From Ancylobacter rudongensis (lineage in GTDB: Bacteria; Pseudomonadota; Alphaproteobacteria; Rhizobiales; Xanthobacteraceae): a stretch of 64,000 nt of DNA. The translations under genes were made by a program, and so were the position numbers. This document shows positions 1-8,643 of the stretch, piece by piece. The stretch is taken from NCBI RefSeq assembly GCF_900100155.1, contig NZ_FMTP01000004.1, forward strand, positions 186,001-250,000, read 5' to 3'. The notes under the pieces were generated by a model. It saw only the letters and a list, made by a program, of their open reading frames with translations, was not told the origin of the DNA and searched no databases. Within the stretch, counting starts at the first letter, position 1, and every line of letters starts with the position of its first letter.

Positions 1-422
1 ATGTCGGACGGCGCCCCGCCCGCCGGCGGGCGCGGGCCCTGCCAGGCGGGGCTGAGATCGTGGGTGGTCAGCGTGTCGCCGGCGCGCGAACCGCCGGTAC
101 GGGCCGCCGCCTTGCGCTTTTCCTCGACAATCTGCTCCGAGAGGTAGCTGAGCGCGAAGCGCGCCCCGGCTTCGGCCCGCTCGCCGATCAATTGGATCAG
201 GCTGCCACCGATCGCACAGGCCTGCGGCTGGCGTGCGCAGAAGCCGCCGGCATCGGCCGCCGCCGCCGTTGCCGCCGAGAGCGCGTCCATGGCGCTGACC
301 TGCGGCTCGCCCGCTGTCGGCTTGCCGTCCCCAGGGGCATGCGTCGACGGCCCGCCGACCACCGCCGGCAGCAGCAGGAAAACGAGGGTGAGCCAGAAAC
401 CGATGCGCAGCAGAAAGAACAT
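1..422 (-). CDS. DUF5330 family protein, C-terminus cut by window edge
   Basis: The frame is open from an ATG at 422 to the window edge, giving 140 residues with the C-terminus missing. The first 20 residues (MFFLLRIGFWLTLVFLLLP) form a signal or membrane-anchor segment. A short linker follows, then a region with two cysteines (FCARQPQAC), typical of DUF5330 proteins of Hyphomicrobiales. The family has no established function, and an envelope location is inferred. It is divergent from the peptidoglycan-binding gene at 625. Confidence 0.75.
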   Translation of the reverse strand, partial: MFFLLRIGFWLTLVFLLLPAVVGGPSTHAPGDGKPTAGEPQVSAMDALSAATAAAADAGGFCARQPQACAIGGSLIQLIGERAEAGARFALSYLSEQIVEEKRKAAARTGGSRAGDTLTTHDLSPAWQGPRPPAGGAPSD

Positions 423-624
423 GAGCCGTCCCGCAGAAGCCTAGAGGCCGAGGATAAAGGCCGCAGGTTGCCCAAGCTGTGTCGAAAACCGGCAAAATCA
501 GCCGATCGCGGAAAGGCAATGTTAAGCACGAAGGCGGCTTTTAGGGTTCGCTTAAACCCCGCATGGCATGGTCTTCCGGCCTTGCCTCCTGCGCCCTCCG
601 ATTCGGTTTCCAGATCACGGTTCC

Positions 625-1299
625 ATGCCCCGTTCCTATGCCAGCGACCTTCTGGTGGACGATATCGATCTCCATGGCGAGCGCGTCGCGGGGCGCCCCT
701 ATCGCCACGGACGGCGGCGCTCGGACCTGTTCATGCTCGTTCTCGCCGCCGGCGCCAGCGCCGCCGTTCTGTTCAACGCGCTGGCGCTGCAGCAGGGGCG
801 TCCCGGTTCCGCCGGGCGCGGCGCGGTGCCGGTTTCGGCGCCGCCCGAACTGCGCCAGGTCAACACGCCCCGCGCCCCGAGCATTTCGCCGCCGGTGAGC
901 CCTGCCGAACCGCCGGCGGCCTCGGCCCCTGCGGCGGCTCTGCCTCTGGAAGCTCCCGCAGTGCCGACGCCATTGCCGCCTGCCAAGCCCGTGGCGCTAC
1001 GCCCAGCCGCCGCAGCGCCCGCGGCCGCGGTGCCCGCGCCGACGGCCGAGAAGGCGGTTGCCTCGCCCGCCGGACTGCTGCCGCCCGGTGACGTGCCGGT
1101 GTCGCCGCGCGTCATGGAAATCCAGAAGGCGCTGGCGCGCCTCGGCTATGGTCCGATCCGCATCGACGGCGTCTTCGGCGCGGCCACCGAGGAGGCGATC
1201 CAGCGCTTCGAGCGCGACCGCCGCCTGCCGGTCACGGGGCAGATGTCCGACCGGGTGATCCGCGAACTCACCGCCGTTTCCGGCTTCAGCATACGGTAG
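625..1299 (+). CDS. Membrane-anchored peptidoglycan-binding domain protein
   Basis: A 224-residue protein with a short cytoplasmic N-terminus, one membrane segment (about residues 35-55), a long Pro/Ala-rich linker (about 65-150) and a C-terminal peptidoglycan_binding_1 domain (about 155-222, with LGYGPIRIDGVFGAAT and FERDRRLPVTG). It probably ties the inner membrane to the cell wall; no catalytic domain is present. I chose the ATG at 625 over an in-frame start at 568 because the protein then begins just before the conserved MPRSYASDLL segment. DUF1491 follows after 6 bp, so the two are probably co-transcribed. Confidence 0.8.
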   Translation: MPRSYASDLLVDDIDLHGERVAGRPYRHGRRRSDLFMLVLAAGASAAVLFNALALQQGRPGSAGRGAVPVSAPPELRQVNTPRAPSISPPVSPAEPPAASAPAAALPLEAPAVPTPLPPAKPVALRPAAAAPAAAVPAPTAEKAVASPAGLLPPGDVPVSPRVMEIQKALARLGYGPIRIDGVFGAATEEAIQRFERDRRLPVTGQMSDRVIRELTAVSGFSIR

Positions 1300-1305
1300 G
1301 TCTTC

Positions 1306-1653
1306 ATGCGGCTGAAAAGCGGGATCTTCGTTTCCGCCCTGCTGCGCCGGGCCAATGGCGCGGGCGCCTTTGCTGCCGTGCGCCGGCGTGGCGCGGAGGA
1401 GGCGGGCGCGGTCTTCGTGATTGTGGCGACGCAAGACGGCAAGGCGGCGCTCTATGGTCCGGCTCTGCCCTCGCTAGATGGGGCGCCGGAAGACGAGGGC
1501 GTGCGGCTGTTCACGCCGCTGGTGCCGCCGGGCAGCCCCGAGAGCGAGGCGGAGGCGCGGATGGCGCGCGAGGCGCGCTATGATTCCGACCTCTGGCTGG
1601 TCGAGATCGAGGACCGTGCCGGGCGGTGCTTCCTCGATCTGGCGCGCGACTGA
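1306..1653 (+). CDS. DUF1491 family protein
   Basis: A 115-residue soluble protein matching DUF1491 by its start (MRLKSGIFVSALLRR), the GAVFVIVATQDGKAALYGPA strand region and the C-terminal DLWLVEIED. It is a small alphaproteobacterial family of unknown function. It follows the peptidoglycan-binding gene by 6 bp, and the same pairing is common in this order, but I can infer no role. It converges with the DUF2336 gene, leaving 12 bp between the stops. Confidence 0.8.
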   Translation: MRLKSGIFVSALLRRANGAGAFAAVRRRGAEEAGAVFVIVATQDGKAALYGPALPSLDGAPEDEGVRLFTPLVPPGSPESEAEARMAREARYDSDLWLVEIEDRAGRCFLDLARD

Positions 1654-1665
1654 TCGTCTCGCCGC

Positions 1666-2754
1666 TCAACTCTTGCGCTGGCGGCTTTCGGCGACCGCCG
1701 GAACCTGCTGCGGCGCGTGGGGCGCATTGAAGCTGCGCATCGAGGGGGCGTCCTCCGCCCGCTCGCGGCCCGGGCGCCGTCCACCGCGCCAGGAGGCGAC
1801 CAGATGCTGGGCGCTGGCGAGGGGGAGGTCGTCGAACATTTCCGCCAGCCGCGCCATGTCGCCGGCGGAGCGGCCGGCCACCGGATGCAGCCGGAACAGC
1901 ACGCGCGAGAGGATGGCGAAGGACAGGCCCAGCGCGCGGGCGACCACCGCCAGCGACTGGCCGGTGTCGTCGGCGATGATGCGGGCGGCGTTATCGGGCG
2001 TAACGCCCAGTGCGCGCTCCATCAGCGCGGCAAGGTCGCCCGTGCCCTTCGCTTTGGCGGCGTCCAGCAGGGCGTCGATGAAGCTCGACGGCGGCGCTGC
2101 CGGGCGCTCGGACAGCGGCAGCGGCGGCAGGGTGACGAGGCGGGCGATGAGGCTGGCGCGCTCCTCCGGCCCGGCGAGGAAAAAGTCGGGTCCGGCGGGC
2201 GGCGCCGACTCGGCCGGTACGGCGCGAAAATCGGCCGGGCCTTCGGCGACGAGGGGGGCGGCCGTGGGGGGCTCTACGAAGGATTCCGCCGCAGGTGCCT
2301 CCGGGGCGGCTTCGCTGCTGCGCCGATGGGTCAGCTCGGCGAGGCGCTTGGCGAGGGCCGGCGTCACCTCGCGGCGGGCGGCCATGGCAGCGAGATGGGC
2401 GGGGCCCGCCTGTTCCGCCAGCCCCGCCAGGTCCTTCTCGTCGAGCACCGGCGAGAGGCGCAGGATCGGACCGGCCAGCGCCAGCGGCCCGGCGGCGAGA
2501 TGGCGGGCCAGCGCGCGCGGCAGCGCCGGGTGCGCCGCGATTTCGCGCACATGGCGGGCCGCCACCGTCGGGTCGACACCCTCGATCAGCCGGACGGCGA
2601 GAGTGATGAAGCGGGCTTCTGCCGCTTCGCCGAGCACCGGCTGCCGCAGGAATTCGCGCACCAGCAGCCGCAGCATGGCCGGGCGGGTGTCCTGATAGGG
2701 ACGTCGCGCCGTGTCGTGCGGGTCGATGGGGCCGGTACCGGACAGGGAAGGCAT
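1666..2754 (-). CDS. DUF2336 domain-containing protein
   Basis: A 362-residue cytoplasmic protein with no signal peptide or membrane segment. The N-terminal 130 residues are helical, HEAT-like repeats (VREFLRQPVLGEAAEARF, VREIAAHPALPRALARHL) that resemble DUF2336. An Ala/Pro-rich linker (about 145-200) follows, then a second helical domain to about residue 330 and a basic tail. The molecular function is unknown. It starts at the ATG at 2754. Confidence 0.75.
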   Translation of the reverse strand: MPSLSGTGPIDPHDTARRPYQDTRPAMLRLLVREFLRQPVLGEAAEARFITLAVRLIEGVDPTVAARHVREIAAHPALPRALARHLAAGPLALAGPILRLSPVLDEKDLAGLAEQAGPAHLAAMAARREVTPALAKRLAELTHRRSSEAAPEAPAAESFVEPPTAAPLVAEGPADFRAVPAESAPPAGPDFFLAGPEERASLIARLVTLPPLPLSERPAAPPSSFIDALLDAAKAKGTGDLAALMERALGVTPDNAARIIADDTGQSLAVVARALGLSFAILSRVLFRLHPVAGRSAGDMARLAEMFDDLPLASAQHLVASWRGGRRPGRERAEDAPSMRSFNAPHAPQQVPAVAESRQRKS

Positions 2755-2896
2755 GGAGGCGGAGAGCTCGCGATTGTCACGTCGCGCCCACCGGGCGGGG
2801 GCGCGAAACCAAGCTAGCGTTCGAACGTTAGAAAGCCGTTAACCATGGTTGTCCCGTACTGGGCCACTGCCGATTGGCGGGATATGGGAGGGCGCG

Positions 2897-3067
2897 ATGG
2901 GTGCCTTAGTGCCGTTTCCGACCGTGCGGGCGCAAGGCGAGGCTGCGGGTGTGCGTGTGCCACCCGAAGGCTCGGCCAAGGTGCTCATTCTTCCCGTTGT
3001 GCAGTATGTGCGGCCGGCGACGGCGGCATTGGCACCCGCGGCCGCCGGGGTCCACGATCCGCGCTAG
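2897..3067 (+). CDS. Small hypothetical protein
   Basis: A 56-residue frame starting at the ATG at 2897, with a purine-rich ribosome site (GGGAGGG) a few bases upstream. It contains a hydrophobic strand-like stretch (KVLILPVVQYV) and no recognisable domain. It lies between DUF2336 (divergent) and the DUF1254 gene (convergent). Small Hyphomicrobiales proteins of this style exist, but I recognise no family. It could be spurious. Confidence 0.45.
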   Translation: MGALVPFPTVRAQGEAAGVRVPPEGSAKVLILPVVQYVRPATAALAPAAAGVHDPR

Positions 3068-3088
3068 GCGCTGCGTCGACCGCCGCCA

Positions 3089-3634
3089 TCAGGCGGCCGG
3101 GGCGCAGTTCGCCAGCTGCATCCGCGCGCGCACCTCGTCGCGGGCGCTGCGCTCGCGGACCAGGGCCCGGATGAGCACGATGCCTTCATCGCTGGGTGAT
3201 TCGACGATCAGCCGGTCGGCGGCGGTCACTTCGTCGTCTTCCGGCAGCGCCGCGCGCTGCTTGGCGTTCATCAGGTCCAGCTCGATGATGGAGCGCCCCG
3301 CTGAGCGGTCGTTGATGGCGTAGAAGGGCAGGCCATGGCGGGTGTAGAACGACACCGAGGTGTAGTCCTCCGTGGTGGGAACCCGCACCTTGAGCGGGCC
3401 GGCGGTCAGATCATACAGGCACACTGCGGAGATGAAGGCCGGGTCGGTGGCGGGCAGGACCGCGCCGAGGTCGGAAGGGTCGTCGATCGGCACCACCTCA
3501 TTGGGTGCCGCTACCGCTGCCAGCCGGGCATAGGCGTCCCGCTCGGCCAGATAGGGCAGCACCAGTACGGCGGCCAGATGGACGATGAGGCCGAGCACGA
3601 TGCCGGCGAGGGCGGTCAGGATGAAACGGCTCAT
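3089..3634 (-). CDS. DUF1254-type membrane-anchored protein
   Basis: A 181-residue protein with an N-terminal membrane segment (about residues 3-28) and a region resembling DUF1254 (YDLTAGPLKVRVPTTEDYTS and FYAINDRSAGRS). Larger bacterial proteins fuse DUF1254 to DUF1214; here they are two adjacent genes, as in many Hyphomicrobiales. The ATG at 3634 lies 10 bp after the DUF1214 stop, so the pair is probably one operon. An in-frame TTG just upstream is a less likely start. The function is unknown and an envelope location is inferred. Confidence 0.75.
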   Translation of the reverse strand: MSRFILTALAGIVLGLIVHLAAVLVLPYLAERDAYARLAAVAAPNEVVPIDDPSDLGAVLPATDPAFISAVCLYDLTAGPLKVRVPTTEDYTSVSFYTRHGLPFYAINDRSAGRSIIELDLMNAKQRAALPEDDEVTAADRLIVESPSDEGIVLIRALVRERSARDEVRARMQLANCAPAA

Positions 3635-3644
3635 CAATGCGCGC

Positions 3645-4235
3645 TCATGAGCTGCGTTCCCATGGGCAATGCTCGGTCAGGATGCGGGGCATTTCCGGGG
3701 CGTCGCTGGTGCGGTTGGCGAGGCCGACCGCCGTGTCGTAGAGGCGGAGGGTGAGAACGATGCGGTCGCGGGCGCCGGTGGGCAGCCAGTTGCCGGCCCG
3801 TGCGCGCGGACCCAAGGCCACATCGAGCGTGCTGTCGCGGTTCCACACCACCTCGGTGCTGGTGAATCCGGTGCGGGCGGCGGCATTGTCGATCAGCCGG
3901 CCCTCGGCATCGCTCAGGGTTAGGGTCCAGAACCGTGCCTGCGGCAGGCTGCCGGAAACCCTTATCTCGCAGCGCCCGTCGAGCGGGCGGCCCGCAGAAT
4001 CGGTGGCGGCGACAAAGGCGATGCCGTCAGCCAGCTCTAGCGGCAGTTCGCCGGCGCGGGCGAGGGCGGCGCGCGCATAGGGATCGGCTGTCTCGGTGCC
4101 GGCGCGCGGCCAAGTCTCCCACGGCCCGGAACGCACCAGCCCCGGCCCGTACCCGTTCACCGTGGTGATCCAGGTAAGGCCGAGCCCGAGGGCGGCGCCG
4201 ATGGCCAGGGTCAGGAGGAACAAAAGCGAGCGCAC
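3645..4235 (-). CDS. DUF1214 domain protein
   Basis: A 196-residue protein with an N-terminal membrane or signal segment (LLFLLTLAIGAALGLGLTWI) and a DUF1214 domain. Supporting motifs are RFWTLTLSDAEGRLI, a WNRDSTLDVALGP segment and RIVLTLRLYDTAVG. It starts at a GTG. It is the first gene of the pair with the DUF1254-type gene downstream; together they match the two halves of the DUF1254-DUF1214 fusion family. No catalytic role is established. Confidence 0.78.
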   Translation of the reverse strand: MRSLLFLLTLAIGAALGLGLTWITTVNGYGPGLVRSGPWETWPRAGTETADPYARAALARAGELPLELADGIAFVAATDSAGRPLDGRCEIRVSGSLPQARFWTLTLSDAEGRLIDNAAARTGFTSTEVVWNRDSTLDVALGPRARAGNWLPTGARDRIVLTLRLYDTAVGLANRTSDAPEMPRILTEHCPWERSS

Positions 4236-4307
4236 GGGCAGAGGCTATCCGATGGAGCGGGCGCCTCATGGATGGGCGCTCGCGGGAGGAAGGTCAATCG
4301 CGGCGGG

Positions 4308-6542
4308 TCAGTTGCTTCCCACAAGGCTGGTGCCGGGAGATGGAGCAGGAGCGATGCCGGCGGTGGGACGGCGGGCAGGCAGGGCCGCCGCCTCCTTGAG
4401 GCGCGCCGACAGGTCCATCAACCGTTGCGCCGAGGCCGGCGAGAGCGTGACCGGGCGCTGGACACCGTCGATCTGGAGCGCCGAGGCCTGCGCTGCCGCG
4501 CCGTCGAGCACCGGTGCAGGCTGGTTGCCGAGGCCCGGCGTGGGCTTCAGTTCGATGCCCTGATGGGCAAAGGCCATCACCTTCTGCCAGGTCATCGCCG
4601 GCAGGGAGCCGCCGGTCATCTTGCGTGTCGACTGGTAGTCGTCATTGCCGAACCAGATCGCCCCCACATAATTGCCAGTAAATCCGACGAACCAGGCATC
4701 GCGATAGGCGTTGGTGGTCCCTGTCTTGCCGGAGACCTTCGTGCCCGGGATCATGGCGCGTCGTCCGGTGCCATTTTCCACCACGCTGTTCAGCATCGGA
4801 TTGATCATGGCGATGATATCAGGCGGGATCAGCTCCTTCGGCTTCGGTCCGTTCTGGGCGAAGCTCCACACCGGCTCGCCATTGGGCGTGCGCATGTCGA
4901 CCACGGCGTGCGGGTCGACTGAATAGCCGCCGCTGGCGAACACCGAATAGGCAGTGGCCATGTCCACCACCGTGACCTCGGCCGCGCCGAGGGGGAGGGC
5001 GCGGGTGATCTTGAGTTCGGTCTTCAGGCCCATCGCATGTGCGAGATCGACGATGCGCCCGCGGCCGATACTCTCCGCCAGTTTGACCGCCACCGTGTTG
5101 AGCGAGCGGGTGAGGGCGTTGATGAGTGGGATCGAGCCGGCATAAGAGCGGCCGTAATTCTGCGGGCACCAGTTGCCGATACAGATCGGCCCGTCGACGA
5201 CGATGGTGTTCGGCTTGTATTTCCCGGTCATCAACGCCGCCGTATAGACGAAGGGCTTGAACGAGGAGCCGGGCTGGCGCAGGGCGTCGGTGGCGCGGTT
5301 GAACTGGCTCTCGCCATAGTCGCGCCCGCCGACCATGGCGCGCACCGAGCCGTTCGGCTCCATCACCACCATGGCGGACTGCCGCGCGCCATAGTCCTTG
5401 CCGAACTGGCGAAGGCTGTCGCGGATGGCGGTGTCGGCCGCTTTCTGGATGTTAGGGTCAAGAGCGGTACGCACGATGAAGGAGCGTTCGGCGTATGTCC
5501 TGGGTAGGCCGTCGACGATCTGCTTCACCTGGTCGAAGGCGTAGTCGAGATAGTATTCCGGCAGGTCGTCCTGCTTGCGGTCCACGGGGGTCGCAGGGTT
5601 GCGGCGGGCGCCGAAAACCTGACCCTCGGTGAGGAAGCCGGCATCGACGAGATTGTCGAGCACCACGCTGGCACGTCCGCGCGCCGCCGGCAGATTGATA
5701 TGCGGGGCGAATTTCGACGGTGCCTTGAAGAGGCCCGCCAGCATCGCCGCTTCGGCCAGGTTCACGTCGCGGGCGGACTTGCCGAAATAATACTGCGCCG
5801 CCGCGTCCACGCCGAAGGCGCCGCCGCCCATATAGGCGCGGTCGAGATAGAGCTTGAGGATCTGGTTCTTGGTGAGGTGGAACTCCAGCCAAAGCGCCAG
5901 GAAGGCTTCCTTGATCTTGCGCTCCAGTGTTCGCTCGTTGGACAGGAACAGGTTCTTGGCCAGCTGCTGGGTGAGCGAGGAGCCGCCCTGCACCACGCCG
6001 CCGGCCCGCGCGTTGGAGAGCACGGCGCGGAAGGTGCCGGGAATGTCGATGCCGAAATGCTCGTAGAAACGGCGGTCCTCGGTAGCGAGCACGGCCTTGA
6101 TGAGGTGATCGGGAAACTCCTCCAGCGGCACGGTGTCGTTGTGGCGGATGCCGCGCTCGCCGATGGTGTTGCCGTAGCGGTCAAGGAACGTGACCGAGAG
6201 CTCGGCGCGCTTCAGCCAGTCGTCCGAGGTCTCCTGGAACGCCGGGACGGCAAGTGCCAGCATGAGCACGGCGCCCACCGCCCCCCAGGTCATCGCCTCC
6301 GAGCCGAGGGAGATGGCGTGGCGGGCGGGGCCCTGCACGTTGAAGCGCTCGGTGAAGGCGACGAAGCCGCCCCAGGCCGCGCGCAGCCCTACGCCGCCGG
6401 AATAGATCGAGGAGTCGATCCAGGAATCGATGGCCAGCAGCACATGGCGCAGGCGCCGGCGGAACGGCGAGGGCGGGCGCCCGCCCGCAGATGATTCCCG
6501 GGGCGTGTGCGGCGGCGGATCGTTGGTCGGCGTATCGTTCAA
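4308..6542 (-). CDS. Class A penicillin-binding protein (PBP1-type transglycosylase/transpeptidase)
   Basis: A 744-residue bifunctional peptidoglycan synthase. After a Pro-rich cytoplasmic tail come a membrane segment (about 83-103) and a GT51 transglycosylase domain with catalytic Glu155 in ATEDRRFYEHFG and the QGGSSLTQQLAKN motif. The transpeptidase domain carries SSFK (Ser426), SLN (480-482) and KTGT (606-609), so all active-site motifs are intact. It would polymerise and cross-link lipid II on the periplasmic face. The best start is a TTG at 6542 with GGAG upstream; no ATG fits better. It appears monocistronic, and I cannot tell PBP1a from PBP1c by sight. Confidence 0.9.
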   Translation of the reverse strand: MNDTPTNDPPPHTPRESSAGGRPPSPFRRRLRHVLLAIDSWIDSSIYSGGVGLRAAWGGFVAFTERFNVQGPARHAISLGSEAMTWGAVGAVLMLALAVPAFQETSDDWLKRAELSVTFLDRYGNTIGERGIRHNDTVPLEEFPDHLIKAVLATEDRRFYEHFGIDIPGTFRAVLSNARAGGVVQGGSSLTQQLAKNLFLSNERTLERKIKEAFLALWLEFHLTKNQILKLYLDRAYMGGGAFGVDAAAQYYFGKSARDVNLAEAAMLAGLFKAPSKFAPHINLPAARGRASVVLDNLVDAGFLTEGQVFGARRNPATPVDRKQDDLPEYYLDYAFDQVKQIVDGLPRTYAERSFIVRTALDPNIQKAADTAIRDSLRQFGKDYGARQSAMVVMEPNGSVRAMVGGRDYGESQFNRATDALRQPGSSFKPFVYTAALMTGKYKPNTIVVDGPICIGNWCPQNYGRSYAGSIPLINALTRSLNTVAVKLAESIGRGRIVDLAHAMGLKTELKITRALPLGAAEVTVVDMATAYSVFASGGYSVDPHAVVDMRTPNGEPVWSFAQNGPKPKELIPPDIIAMINPMLNSVVENGTGRRAMIPGTKVSGKTGTTNAYRDAWFVGFTGNYVGAIWFGNDDYQSTRKMTGGSLPAMTWQKVMAFAHQGIELKPTPGLGNQPAPVLDGAAAQASALQIDGVQRPVTLSPASAQRLMDLSARLKEAAALPARRPTAGIAPAPSPGTSLVGSN

Positions 6543-6741
6543 GCCCGTGCTCCAGCGGCGCGCGGAAGTCCCTTCCGGGTCATCCCCGCCCTTATAGCTG
6601 AGCCCTTGCCGCGCGACGAGGGCGGCATCAAGGCTCGCCAGGGCGAGGATGCAACGCTATCTAAGGAGTGATTGCCAAGACGTGAGTGCCGGGTCGTCCA
6701 CATGGGCCGGGCGATGAGCGCGAGCCGGATACAGCAGAGCG

Positions 6742-7248
6742 ATGCACGACGATCACACCACCCTCGCGGCGGCGCCGTTCTGGCGGACCAAGACGCTGGA
6801 ACAGATGGATTCTGCTGAGTGGGAGAGCCTGTGCGACGGCTGCGGCCGCTGCTGTCTCGTCAAGCTGCAGGACGAGGATACCGAGGCGATCGCCTATACC
6901 GACATAGGCTGCCAGTTGCTGGATGACTTCAACTGCCGCTGCCGCAACTATCCCGACCGCCAGAAGCAGGTGCCCGATTGCGTGCGGCTGACGCCGGAGA
7001 CGGTGCGCGCGCTCGGCTGGCTGCCGCCCTCCTGCGGCTATCGCTTGGTGGAGGAGGGTCGCGATCTCTACTGGTGGCACCATCTCGTCTCCGGTGACCG
7101 CGAGACCGTTCATGCGGCCGGCGTTTCCGTGCGTGGCAAGGTGGCGGCGCTGGAGGACGAACTGCCGCTGGAAGACTATGTCGACCACATGGTGCGCTGG
7201 CCCCTGCGCCTGCCGCGCGGCGCGGTGCGCAAAACGGCGAAGGGGTAG
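6742..7248 (+). CDS. YcgN-type cysteine cluster protein (UPF0260)
   Basis: A 168-residue soluble protein of the YcgN/YkgJ group. The conserved cysteines are visible as [11 protein letters not shown] near residue 31, then a C in DIGCQLL, CRCRNY, a C in VPDCVRL and PPSCGYRL. This arrangement is thought to bind zinc or iron-sulfur. The tryptophan-rich [12 protein letters not shown] segment is also characteristic. The biochemical role is not established. It ends 32 bp before the convergent lldD gene. Confidence 0.85.
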   Translation: MHDDHTTLAAAPFWRTKTLEQMDSAEWESLCDGCGRCCLVKLQDEDTEAIAYTDIGCQLLDDFNCRCRNYPDRQKQVPDCVRLTPETVRALGWLPPSCGYRLVEEGRDLYWWHHLVSGDRETVHAAGVSVRGKVAALEDELPLEDYVDHMVRWPLRLPRGAVRKTAKG

Positions 7249-7279
7249 GGCGCGACGGAGAGCGCCCCGCCCCCCTTCC

Positions 7280-8416
7280 TCACAGCGCCAGCACGCTCCT
7301 ATCGACCTGCTCGATGTCGCGCGTACCGGTGAGGGCCATGGAGACGTCGAGTTCCCGGCGGATGATCTCGATCGCCTGTGCGACGCCGGCCTGGCCGCCG
7401 GCGGCGAGAGACCACAGGAAGGCCTTGCCCATCAGGCAGCCCTGAGCGCCCAGCGCGCGCGCCTTGAGGATGTCCTGGCCCGACTGGACGCCGCCGTCGA
7501 ACCAGATTTCGCTTTTGCCCCCGCCAATGGCGTCGACGATCTTCGGCAGGGCCGAGATGGACGAGACCGCCCCGTCGAGCTGGCGCCCGCCATGGTTCGA
7601 CACCACGATGGCGTCGGCGCCGGTGGCGGCGGCGATCTTCGCGTCCTCGACATCGAGAATGCCCTTGAGGATGAGCTTGCCCGGCCAGAGCGAGCGCACC
7701 CATTCCACATCCTTCCACGACAGGGACGGGTCGAACTGGCCGGCGATCCACTGCGAGAGGGTGGAGAGGCTGTCACTTTCCTGCCGTACGGCGAGATTGC
7801 CGAAGGAATGGCGCTTGCCCATCAGCACGCTGGCGATCCAGCGCGGCTTGGTGGCGATATCGAGCGCATTGGCCAGCGTGAGCTTTGGCGGAACGGCAAG
7901 GCCGTTCTTGATATCGTTGTGGCGCTGGCCCTGGATCTGCAGGTCGAGCGTCAGCACCAGCGCCGAGCATTTCGCCGCCTTGGCGCGCTCGATCAGCGAT
8001 TCCGAAAATTTGCGGTCGCGCATCACATAGAGCTGGAACCAGAACGGCTTGTCCACCGCGCCGGCCACGTCCTCGATCGAGCAGATCGACATGGTGGAGA
8101 GGGTGAAGGGAATGCCCGCCGCCTGGGCGGCACGGCAGCCATGGATTTCGCCATTGCCATGGAAGAGACCCGTCAGCCCCGTGGGGGCGATGGCCAGGGG
8201 GAGGGCGACCTTCTCGCCGATCATAGTGGTGGCGGTCGAACGGTCCGACACGTCGATCATCACCCGCTGGCGCAGCTGGATGGCGGCGAGGTCCGCCTTG
8301 TTGGCGGCGAGCGTGGTCTCGTCATAGGAGCCGCGATCGGCATAGTGGAAGATGGCGCGGGGCACCTTGCGCATCGCGATGGCGCGCAGGTCCTGGATAT
8401 TGGTCACGGTGGCCAT
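7280..8416 (-). CDS. lldD: FMN-dependent L-lactate dehydrogenase / alpha-hydroxy acid oxidase
   Basis: A 378-residue TIM-barrel flavoenzyme that oxidises L-lactate to pyruvate, probably passing electrons to the quinone pool. Family motifs are LPLAIAPTGLTGLFH, FQLYVMRDR, the catalytic-His/FMN motif SNHGGRQLDG and the phosphate-binding WFDGGVQSGQDILKA. The start is the ATG at 8416, preceded by GGGAGGA. It is divergent from a GntR-FCD regulator at 8644 with an inverted repeat between them, the usual setup for lactate-responsive repression. Related enzymes using glycolate or mandelate cannot be excluded. Confidence 0.88.
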   Translation of the reverse strand: MATVTNIQDLRAIAMRKVPRAIFHYADRGSYDETTLAANKADLAAIQLRQRVMIDVSDRSTATTMIGEKVALPLAIAPTGLTGLFHGNGEIHGCRAAQAAGIPFTLSTMSICSIEDVAGAVDKPFWFQLYVMRDRKFSESLIERAKAAKCSALVLTLDLQIQGQRHNDIKNGLAVPPKLTLANALDIATKPRWIASVLMGKRHSFGNLAVRQESDSLSTLSQWIAGQFDPSLSWKDVEWVRSLWPGKLILKGILDVEDAKIAAATGADAIVVSNHGGRQLDGAVSSISALPKIVDAIGGGKSEIWFDGGVQSGQDILKARALGAQGCLMGKAFLWSLAAGGQAGVAQAIEIIRRELDVSMALTGTRDIEQVDRSVLAL

Positions 8417-8529
8417 TGGCGTTCCTCCCGGCTTCGCTTCCGGGCAGGCTGATACGCCTCCTCCGGCCGACGTCAATGATAGGCACGGCGGCAGCGACGG
8501 AAACGGCCTCGCCGCCTTCTGGTCGCTTC

Positions 8530-8548
8530 TGGTAAAATTTAATTACCA
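8530..8548. promoter_or_regulatory. Inverted repeat, probable GntR-family operator
   Basis: TGGTAAAATTTAATTACCA is a perfect 6-bp inverted repeat (TGGTAA/TTACCA) around a 7-bp AT spacer. It lies between lldD and the divergent GntR-FCD gene. TGGT...ACCA half-sites are typical of FadR/LldR-type regulators, so this is a likely binding site of the neighbouring protein. Binding is inferred. Confidence 0.6.
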
Positions 8549-8643
8549 TGGAAGTCAATGGCCGGCCGGGATGCGCGCGCGGGGGCGGCGATGTAGTCTC
8601 TCGCCGTGAACACAACAGAAGAAGAAAACGGGGAGTGGCCGAC

